10,245 nucleotides of DNA from Fibrobacter sp. GTDB lineage: Bacteria; Fibrobacterota; Fibrobacteria; Fibrobacterales; Fibrobacteraceae. The position numbers and the translations under genes are program-made. The DNA lies in the NCBI GenBank assembly GCA_017520105.1, contig JAFWRL010000262.1:1-10245 (forward strand), given 5' to 3'. Position 1 is the stretch's first letter; each line of letters starts with the position of its first letter. Below, piece after piece: positions 5,431-10,245 of this stretch. The notes under the pieces were generated by a model. That model searched no databases. It had not been told where the DNA came from and saw only the letters and a program-made list of their open reading frames with translations.

Positions 5431-7580
5431 TGGACGCCGTCTTCGTTTGCTGATGGCTTTTCGTTGTACCAGTTCTGGATTTTTTCACGGGCGGTTTCGC
5501 TGAATGCGGAACCGTCTTTGAGTATGTGCTCGGCACGTTCGAGCGTCTGCGAAATGAGTTCCTGGTCGTGAATCCAATCGAACCAGCGGAATACCCATGA
5601 ACCGCTTTGCTCGTTGCCTTCGAGGTTCCCGGCTCCGCGTGTTTTCAGGTCGAGTTCTGCGATTTCGAAACCGTCTTCGGTAGCGGCGAATTGCGATAAT
5701 CGTTCCATGCTCGTTTCGGCGGCTTCGCCTTCGGGAATCATCAAGAAGCACCAGGCTTCTTGATTCCCACGGCCCACGCGCCCGCGCAACTGGTGGAGCT
5801 GTGCCAGACCGAAACGGTCTGGCTGGTCGATGACCATGAGGTTTGCTGCAGGGACGTTCACGCCGACCTCGATGACGGTTGTTGCGACGAGAATCTGGAT
5901 TTCTCCGGCGGCAAAGCGCTTGATGATTTCGTCTCTTTCGGTGTCGTCCATTTGGCCGTGGACGCCGGCGACTTTGAGTTTTGCGATGTTCGGGTCGGCG
6001 TGTCCCATGGCGGCTATGAAAGCCTGCATCTCGTTTACGATGTCATCGACGCTGCGGGCGCTTGAATCGCTGTTTGCACCGGCATAGTCTGCGGCGGAAC
6101 TGCCCGCGGAACCTGCTGCGCTTCCTGAGTTGGATGCACCGGAACCATCAGCGTTCACTCGGCTTGCAATCCAGTAGCAGAGGTTTCCGCCGGCGGCTTC
6201 CTTGCAAATAAACTTCTTCATCGATTCACGTTTGGCGGCATTGACGAGTCTTGTCTTGATGGGCTTGCGTCCGGCGGGCTTTTCCTTGATGCTGATGACT
6301 TTCAGGTCTCCGTACAACGTCATGGCAAGGCTTCGCGGAATCGGCGTGGCGCTCATCACGAGCATGTCGGGGTAGTCGCCTTTGGCGAGCAGCGCTTCGC
6401 GCTGGCTCACGCCGAAACGGTGCTGTTCGTCGATTATCACGAGCCCGAGCTTTGCAAAGAAAACGTCTTTGCTGAAGAGCGCGTGCGTCCCGATGACGAC
6501 GTTGCAGAGTCCCATTTGGAGTTCGCCTAAGATGACTTTCTTTTCGGCGGCGGGAGTGGCCCCGACAAGCAGATGTACGCGGATTCCTGCTGCGTCAAAG
6601 AACGGCTTGAGCGACTTGAAGTGCTGCCTTGCGAGAATGTCGGTCGGGACCATCAGCGCGCACTGTTCGTTTGCTCCGCAAACCGCCATCATGGCGAGCA
6701 GGGCGACAACGGTCTTTCCACAGCCCACGTCGCCCTGCAACAGTGCGTGGAACTGCTTTTTGCCGTTGAGTCCGTCGATAATCGTATTGAGCGCCGCGTC
6801 CTGACCTGCGGTCAGCTGGAACGGGAGGCGCGCTTTCGCCGCCATCACGTTCCCCAAATCAATCTGCCTCTCGTGACCGCGAATCTTTTGATTTTCGCGG
6901 CGCTTCACCATGCGCAAGCAGAACGGCAACAATTCCAAAATCTTGAGTTCGCGCTTTGCCCTGTAGATTGCATCGAAGTTCTGCGGCATGTGGAGTGTGC
7001 GGAGGCTGTCCATGACCGGCGCAAAATGCAGGTAATCCGTGAGTTCTCGCGGGCAGGCGTTCGGAAGCGTGAGCCCCGGAAAATTAAAAATCGTCTTGTA
7101 CAGATTGCGGAAAAACCGCTGTTCCATCTTCGCTTCGCGGCAAATTTCGCTAATTGGATAGACTGGTAGAATTTGTCCGTTAAAGGCTTCGCCTTCGTCG
7201 AACGGTTGCATGTCCGGGTGCACCAGTTGCAATCCTCGATAAGAACCGACTACGCCAGAAACAAGCCAACGAGTGCCGGGCTTCACCCGGTTCGAGATAT
7301 ATCGGGTTCCTCGGAAAAATAGAAGCTGGATTTCTCCCGTTCCGTCCGTAAGCACAGCCATAAAGCGCGACATGCGCCCTTTGACGATACCAGCTCGTGT
7401 GACAATACCAATTAGGACAACGCGTTCGCCGTCGTGTAAGTCTGCAATTTTGGAAACCTTGGTTTGATCCAGGTATGTGCGAGGTATGTTGTATAAAAGG
7501 TCGGCGACAGTGTTCAAGCCTGACTTGCGCAATTTCTCGAGTCGCTTGGGACCGAGTCCGGGCAGATTGACTAAATCCAT
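5427..7580 (-). CDS. recG: ATP-dependent DNA helicase RecG
   Basis: RecG is a superfamily 2 DNA translocase that remodels stalled replication forks and branch-migrates Holliday junctions. At 717 residues it is slightly longer than the usual 680-700. An N-terminal helix-hairpin-helix-like start (LPGLGPKRLEKLRKSGL, 6-22) leads into the wedge/OB domain (about 50-160). Helicase motifs follow in order: LTAGQ (256-260), Walker A GDVGCGKT (283-290), DEQH (384-387), SATPIPR (410-416), ATTVIEVGVNVP (about 566-577) and QLHQLRGRVGRG (594-605). The C-terminal TRG-type segment reads LKTRGAGNLEGNEQSG (645-660). An unusual Ser/Gly/Ala-rich insertion lies at about 476-510, in the second motor domain between motifs III and V. 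The ATG touches the stop codon of the upstream MCE gene, with no good ribosome site, so translation is probably coupled to it. The 3' end overlaps the convergent small membrane-protein gene by 4 bp. Confidence 0.96.
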   Translation of the reverse strand: MDLVNLPGLGPKRLEKLRKSGLNTVADLLYNIPRTYLDQTKVSKIADLHDGERVVLIGIVTRAGIVKGRMSRFMAVLTDGTGEIQLLFFRGTRYISNRVKPGTRWLVSGVVGSYRGLQLVHPDMQPFDEGEAFNGQILPVYPISEICREAKMEQRFFRNLYKTIFNFPGLTLPNACPRELTDYLHFAPVMDSLRTLHMPQNFDAIYRAKRELKILELLPFCLRMVKRRENQKIRGHERQIDLGNVMAAKARLPFQLTAGQDAALNTIIDGLNGKKQFHALLQGDVGCGKTVVALLAMMAVCGANEQCALMVPTDILARQHFKSLKPFFDAAGIRVHLLVGATPAAEKKVILGELQMGLCNVVIGTHALFSKDVFFAKLGLVIIDEQHRFGVSQREALLAKGDYPDMLVMSATPIPRSLAMTLYGDLKVISIKEKPAGRKPIKTRLVNAAKRESMKKFICKEAAGGNLCYWIASRVNADGSGASNSGSAAGSAGSSAADYAGANSDSSARSVDDIVNEMQAFIAAMGHADPNIAKLKVAGVHGQMDDTERDEIIKRFAAGEIQILVATTVIEVGVNVPAANLMVIDQPDRFGLAQLHQLRGRVGRGNQEAWCFLMIPEGEAAETSMERLSQFAATEDGFEIAELDLKTRGAGNLEGNEQSGSWVFRWFDWIHDQELISQTLERAEHILKDGSAFSETAREKIQNWYNEKPSANEDGVH

Positions 7581-8597
7581 TTAATTGCCAGCTCTGTTTT
7601 GTTCTTGCTGTTTCTTGGCTTCTTCCAATCGCTTGCGAGCCTTGTCTCTAGCGTTGTCACCGACAATATTCATGTTTTTCCAAGTGATGAGATGAATCGG
7701 ATTGCCCTTCTCATCTTTGAAACCGAAATTCCTCGTGTCGATGGCGCTGATTGCCTTGTTGAGGCTTGCGATGACATTGTTTATGTTCTCGATGAGTTCC
7801 TTGGATTGCAACAACGTCTCGGAGTCGATACCCTTCTCGATGTTCGTAATAATCTGGTTTGTCTTTTCGGCGTTTGTAGAAAGCGATATGATAACGGAAT
7901 CGACGAGCGTCATTTTCTCGTTAACCGCCGCCGTAACCGTCTTGATTGCCGTATCCGCCTGGAGTGCCGTTTTTGTCAAGGCCTTGCTGGAATTGTTCAT
8001 CTGTTTAAAAAGCTTGTTCAGCTTGGGACCAAGCGCCTCGACTGTTTTTTCCGTATGCGCAAACAAGTCCTCGATGGAATGCATCGCTTCTTCATAGACT
8101 TCAGTAGCAGACTTGTGTGTGGAATCTCCTAGTGCAAGCGCGAGGACCATTGTGCGTATGATTTCAAGCTGGTCGTTGACGTTTTCGATAAAGCGAAGTG
8201 TTTCGGCGATGCCTGGTTCAAAGTTCCCCTGGAACACATGGTCTTCCGGCATGATTTGCCCAGTTTTGGATGGAATGATTTCGAGGCGGCGTTGCCCCAT
8301 GAGGGCATAGTTCACGTTGTTGAATTGCGTGCCTTCGCGGAGCGGGAGCGGCTCGTTGAACTTGATTTTTACGCGGGAACGATCTTTAAGCCAGATGACT
8401 TCGCCGATGGTTCCGATGATGTACCCGCGAACGACAACTGGGTCTTCGGGCTGTAATGAACCGAGTTCCTTGAAATCGACAAGCGCAGTGTGGTTGACTT
8501 TCTGGTCTGCAGACCACATGCCAAATGATATACCGGCAAAAATGCCTGCAAATACTAGAAGTGAAATGTAACCAAGCGCTCTGTCCGAAATTTTCAT
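7581..8597 (-). CDS. MCE/MlaD-family lipid-transport protein, membrane-anchored
   Basis: Likely the substrate-binding component of an MCE (Mla-type) lipid transporter, acting in the periplasm while anchored in the inner membrane. Of 338 residues, an N-terminal membrane helix spans about 9-28 (YISLLVFAGIFAGISFGMW). An MCE domain covers about 36-112: ALVDFKELGSLQPEDPVVV, RGYIIGTIGEV, then INFxxPLPLREGT-like and NNVNYALMGQRRLEI segments. A long helical region follows at about 130-295, rich in heptad-like Ala/Leu/Ile with many Thr/Asn/Lys, of the kind that oligomerises in MCE proteins. A charged C-terminal tail (DKARKRLEEAKKQQEQ) ends the protein. It is much longer than classical MlaD (about 180 residues) because of this helical part. 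No MlaE permease or MlaF ATPase gene is adjacent: upstream is a divergent secreted-protein gene, downstream is recG. The ATG has no Shine-Dalgarno; a TATTTT hexamer ends six bases before it. Confidence 0.88.
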   Translation of the reverse strand: MKISDRALGYISLLVFAGIFAGISFGMWSADQKVNHTALVDFKELGSLQPEDPVVVRGYIIGTIGEVIWLKDRSRVKIKFNEPLPLREGTQFNNVNYALMGQRRLEIIPSKTGQIMPEDHVFQGNFEPGIAETLRFIENVNDQLEIIRTMVLALALGDSTHKSATEVYEEAMHSIEDLFAHTEKTVEALGPKLNKLFKQMNNSSKALTKTALQADTAIKTVTAAVNEKMTLVDSVIISLSTNAEKTNQIITNIEKGIDSETLLQSKELIENINNVIASLNKAISAIDTRNFGFKDEKGNPIHLITWKNMNIVGDNARDKARKRLEEAKKQQEQNRAGN

Positions 8598-8608
8598 GTT
8601 TTGAAAAT
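8590..8608. other. Inverted repeat over the divergent start region
   Basis: ATTTTCA (8590-8596) and TGAAAAT (8602-8608) form a perfect 7-bp inverted repeat with a 5-base centre. It covers the start codon of the MCE gene and the putative -35 box of the divergent secreted-protein gene, so it could be an operator for one or both. At this A+T content a chance match is possible. Confidence 0.3.
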
Positions 8609-8609
8609 A
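8595..8609 (-). promoter_or_regulatory. Putative leaderless-type promoter of the MCE gene
   Basis: On the minus strand TATTTT (8609-8604) is followed by six bases (CAAAAC) and then the ATG at 8597. The spacing is the same as before the two barrel genes, and no ribosome site is present. A second minus-strand hexamer, TATAGA (8626-8621), could serve as an alternative -10 that would give a leader of about 17-20 bases. No good -35 is seen for either. Confidence 0.35.
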
Positions 8610-8628
8610 GAAAAAATGAATCTATATT
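8601..8628 (+). promoter_or_regulatory. Sigma-70-type promoter of the secreted-protein gene
   Basis: TTGAAA (8601-8606), a 16-base spacer and TATATT (8623-8628). Transcription would start near 8635. The ribosome site AGAGG (8634-8638) lies six bases before the ATG at 8645, so the leader would be very short and the ribosome site would sit at its very 5' end. The promoter overlaps that of the divergent MCE gene. Confidence 0.55.
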
Positions 8629-8644
8629 TCGAAAGAGGTCCCGA

Positions 8645-9694
8645 ATGAAATTGCGCTTTTTGCTTGCTTTTGTCTTGTGTTTGCCGCATTTGACGGTTAA
8701 ATCTTTTGCTGAAGATGTTACGGATGTCTTCGGATTTCAGAAATTTTTCGAGACGAAACCGGGAACAGTTTCTTGGACATCGGAACATTGGGCGAACGGT
8801 CATGCGCGGACTTTTGCTGATTGGTCGGATGATCCTGATGATCCGCTGCAATGGTCGGACAGCCGTGGCGTCGATGGGGAAGGTTACAAGGTCGATGGCA
8901 AGGGCGTGATGCAAATGCTGGGTGTGGGGCCCCGTTTCCATATCAACGGACAACGCGAATGGGCTCCCCAAAAGCAGTTCTTCTTGAATACTGAATATAC
9001 TGCTTATTTTATGCGAAATGAAACTGGCGGGAAAAATTATGGCGGTATGGTGGTCGGAGTCCGCAGTGGCGCTTTAGGGCATGGCTCTAGCGGCGGCAAC
9101 AATTGCGATGCCAATACGTATTACGCAAGATTCCGCAACGATGGCCGTTGGGATTTCGAAAAGGAATGGAAGCACCCGGCGAGTTATTACCGTAGCGGTT
9201 CGGGGATTGGTAAACAAGATTTTTTGTGGGGTGGAAATCCTTTGCCGTTAAACAAGTGGATTGGCATGAAATACATTGTCTATAACAAGGATGAATCGAC
9301 CGTCCGCCTGGAACTTTATATTGATTCGACGAGTAACGCGACCCCGCCGGGCAAGTGGGAACTTGTGGGAATCGCCGAAGATGCGGGGAAGGATTGGTCT
9401 GGTGCCGAAGCGGGGACCGCAAAGGTTGATGGCTGCAAGGATTACAATGGTCTTGAAAACGCGTTCGATGCCATCTTGAAGGGTGGGGGCGTCATCATCA
9501 TGCGCACGGACGAAGACCATCCGTTTTACAAGTTCGTCACAATACGTGAAATCGACCCGGCAAAACCGATAAAGGGTGATGGCACGACATTGGCTCGACC
9601 GGCGACCCGCCGTGTCGCCCAAAGCGTTCACGAAAAGTTGAACATCAAGTACTTTGATTTGCTAGGCCGAGCACTCCCATTTACAAAACACTAA
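8645..9694 (+). CDS. Secreted protein, probably carbohydrate-binding or polysaccharide-active (jelly-roll type)
   Basis: A 349-residue exported protein. The signal peptide is about 1-22 (MKLRFLLAFVLCLPHLTVKSFA, cleavage before ED). The ATG at 8645 is chosen because it has AGAGG six bases upstream and begins a clean signal peptide; in-frame codons further upstream would cross the promoter. The mature part is rich in Trp, Tyr, Gly and Asp. It has alternating strand-like segments such as FFLNTEYTAYFMRN, YYARFRNDGRWDFEKEWKHP, NKWIGMKYIVYN, VRLELYIDSTS, KWELVGIAEDAG and GGGVIIMRTD, ending in FYKFVTIREID. This pattern suggests a concanavalin A-like beta-sandwich as in polysaccharide lyases and sugar-binding domains; I cannot name the family or assign catalytic residues. 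Single cysteines at about 153 and 254 could pair after export. After a Thr/Ala/Arg linker the protein ends NIKYFDLLGRALPFTKH, which looks like the beginning of a C-terminal sorting-type domain cut short. Confidence 0.85.
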   Translation: MKLRFLLAFVLCLPHLTVKSFAEDVTDVFGFQKFFETKPGTVSWTSEHWANGHARTFADWSDDPDDPLQWSDSRGVDGEGYKVDGKGVMQMLGVGPRFHINGQREWAPQKQFFLNTEYTAYFMRNETGGKNYGGMVVGVRSGALGHGSSGGNNCDANTYYARFRNDGRWDFEKEWKHPASYYRSGSGIGKQDFLWGGNPLPLNKWIGMKYIVYNKDESTVRLELYIDSTSNATPPGKWELVGIAEDAGKDWSGAEAGTAKVDGCKDYNGLENAFDAILKGGGVIIMRTDEDHPFYKFVTIREIDPAKPIKGDGTTLARPATRRVAQSVHEKLNIKYFDLLGRALPFTKH

Positions 9695-9700
9695 CAACAA

Positions 9701-9743
9701 ACAGTTACTGGATCCTTCCTCCCGTCGGTCGTCAGGATGACGC
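9701..9743. repeat. REP-like intergenic palindromic element
   Basis: The stretch from ACTGGATCC to CAGGATGACG contains ATCCT (9712-9716) pairing with AGGAT (9734-9738), and an alternative small hairpin CGTC (9730-9733)/GACG (9739-9742). CTGGATCCTTC...CAGGATGACG has the look of short dispersed intergenic repeats I associate with Fibrobacter-like genomes; that is recollection, not a search. It lies directly after the stop codon of the secreted-protein gene and might act as a weak terminator or mRNA-end stabiliser; there is no T-run immediately after it. Confidence 0.4.
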
Positions 9744-9778
9744 TACAAACTTCTAACTTCCTACTGCCTACTAACCGC
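9744..9778 (+). repeat. Degenerate heptanucleotide tandem repeat
   Basis: Read in sevens the sequence is TACAAAC, TTCTAAC, TTCCTAC, TGCCTAC, TAACCGC. The first four units end in AC and share a T at position 1; the middle three are closely related. It sits between the REP-like element and the argG promoter. It may be a decayed microsatellite. Confidence 0.4.
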
Positions 9779-9786
9779 TTTTTTAC

Positions 9787-9800
9787 TACATTTATCCCGT
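9787..9800 (+). promoter_or_regulatory. Putative argG promoter -10 element
   Basis: TACATT (9787-9792) is followed by TATCCCGT, matching the TATATTnnTCCCGT core before both barrel genes. Transcription would start near 9799, giving a leader of about 30 bases that contains the ribosome site. No clear -35 box is present; the upstream sequence is the heptamer repeat and a short T-run. Confidence 0.45.
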
Positions 9801-9815
9801 CTAAAAAATTTTCTT

Positions 9816-9821
9816 AAAGGA
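9816..9821 (+). promoter_or_regulatory. argG: Ribosome binding site of argG
   Basis: AAAGGA lies eight bases before the ATG at 9830. It is the best Shine-Dalgarno match in the window and fixes the start of argG. Confidence 0.75.
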
Positions 9822-9829
9822 CATTCAAA

Positions 9830-10245
9830 ATGGCTAAAACAGAATCCAAGAAGAAAGTCGTCCTCGCTTACAGCGGTGGACTCGATACCTCCATCATCAT
9901 TCCTTGGCTCAAGGAAACCTACGACGTCGAAGTGATTGCATTTGCAGCCGACCTCGGTCAGAACGACTTCCCGAACGCAAAGGCTCTCGAAGAAAAAGCC
10001 CTCAAGACTGGCGCTTCCAAGTGCTACGTTCTCGACCTCAAGAAGGAATTCCTTGAAGAATACGTTTGGCCGACCGTTCGCGCCGGTGCAAAGTACGAAG
10101 GCACATACCTCCTCGGTACGTCTTTCGCCCGTCCGCTCATCGCCAAGTACCAGGTAAAGATTGCCGAAAAGGAAGGCGCTTACGCTGTGGCTCACGGTGC
10201 TACCGGTAAGGGTAACGACCAGGTCCGTTTCGAACTCACCTACGC
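9830..10245 (+). CDS. argG: Argininosuccinate synthase, 5' part (cut by the window end)
   Basis: ArgG joins citrulline and aspartate using ATP to form argininosuccinate, the penultimate step of arginine biosynthesis, in the cytoplasm. About 138 codons of a protein normally near 400 residues are present; the rest lies beyond the window. The N-type ATP pyrophosphatase P-loop is visible in [18 protein letters not shown] (SGGLDTS at 15-21). Further family signatures are ADLGQ (40-44), [16 protein letters not shown] (about 91-106) and [15 protein letters not shown] (about 121-135), the last contributing to substrate binding. Codons end in C far more often than in the neighbouring genes (CTC, ATC, GTC, TAC, AAG), as expected for a highly expressed gene. 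It appears to have its own promoter and is not in an obvious operon with the upstream secreted-protein gene. Confidence 0.97.
   Translation, partial: MAKTESKKKVVLAYSGGLDTSIIIPWLKETYDVEVIAFAADLGQNDFPNAKALEEKALKTGASKCYVLDLKKEFLEEYVWPTVRAGAKYEGTYLLGTSFARPLIAKYQVKIAEKEGAYAVAHGATGKGNDQVRFELTY

Noticed and set aside
6573..7169. Open frame of 198 codons on the plus strand
   Set aside because: It lies entirely antisense to recG, which carries all helicase motifs. The product is compositionally odd (rich in Arg, His, Gln, Val) and has no family resemblance.
7599..8132. Open frame of 177 codons on the plus strand
   Set aside because: Antisense to the helical region of the MCE gene; no ribosome site or recognisable domain.
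8525..8644. Upstream start for the secreted protein
   Set aside because: The extension would overlap the divergent MCE gene and its promoter and would bury the signal peptide; the ATG at 8645 has a ribosome site.
9711..9742. Intrinsic terminator after the secreted-protein gene
   Set aside because: The stems are only 4-5 bp and no T-run follows directly; the T-run at 9779-9784 is too far away.
9761..10195. Open frame of 144 codons on the minus strand
   Set aside because: Antisense to argG and running through its promoter. The strong C-ending codon bias of argG leaves few stops on the other strand.
1..10245. CRISPR array, tRNA, rRNA, transposase or phage-defence gene
   Set aside because: No regularly spaced repeats, cloverleaf, conserved rRNA segment, transposase motif or recognisable defence domain was seen on either strand.

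Overview
The window looks like a stretch of chromosome from a Gram-negative bacterium, most plausibly Fibrobacter or a close relative (Fibrobacterota). The envelope content supports a diderm: two Omp85-type outer-membrane barrels, an MCE/MlaD-type lipid-transport protein and secreted proteins with signal peptides. The recurring promoter core TATATT followed by TCCCGT, a short SGALDTS-type housekeeping context (argG) and the style of the secreted protein all remind me of Fibrobacter. The genus is an inference from style; no rRNA or other marker is present.

Layout. (1) 1-1264, plus strand: two overlapping genes of unknown function. The first is small and A+T-rich, possibly ExbD-like, and may begin outside the window. 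The second is exported, with an internal duplication and two C-terminal membrane helices. (2) 1312-5430, plus strand: two tandem paralogous outer-membrane proteins (single POTRA-like domain plus beta-barrel, Omp85/BamA-TamA type), each with its own near-identical promoter/start element and a GTG start, followed 26 bp later by a small three-helix inner-membrane protein. (3) 5427-8597, minus strand: an MCE/MlaD-like gene directly abutting recG (stop and start codons touch), so the two are probably co-transcribed. recG runs tail-to-tail into the small membrane-protein gene with a 4-bp overlap of stop codons. (4) 8645-9694, plus strand, divergent from the MCE gene across 47 bp: a secreted, probably carbohydrate-related protein with a short, apparently truncated C-terminal tail. 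(5) 9695-9829: an intergenic region with a REP-like element, a degenerate heptanucleotide repeat and a promoter. (6) 9830 to the window end: the 5' third of argG (argininosuccinate synthase).

Functional picture. Most of the window concerns the cell envelope: outer-membrane barrels, lipid transport and a secreted protein. recG (replication-fork and recombination repair) and argG (arginine biosynthesis) are housekeeping genes. The most unusual points are the paired Omp85-like barrels that lack the arginine of the usual (V/L)RG(F/Y) loop motif, a -10-like hexamer exactly six bases before the start codon of three genes (suggesting leaderless mRNAs), a Ser/Gly/Ala-rich insertion inside the RecG motor, and the duplicated-segment exported protein. 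I see no CRISPR array, tRNA, rRNA, transposase or phage gene.
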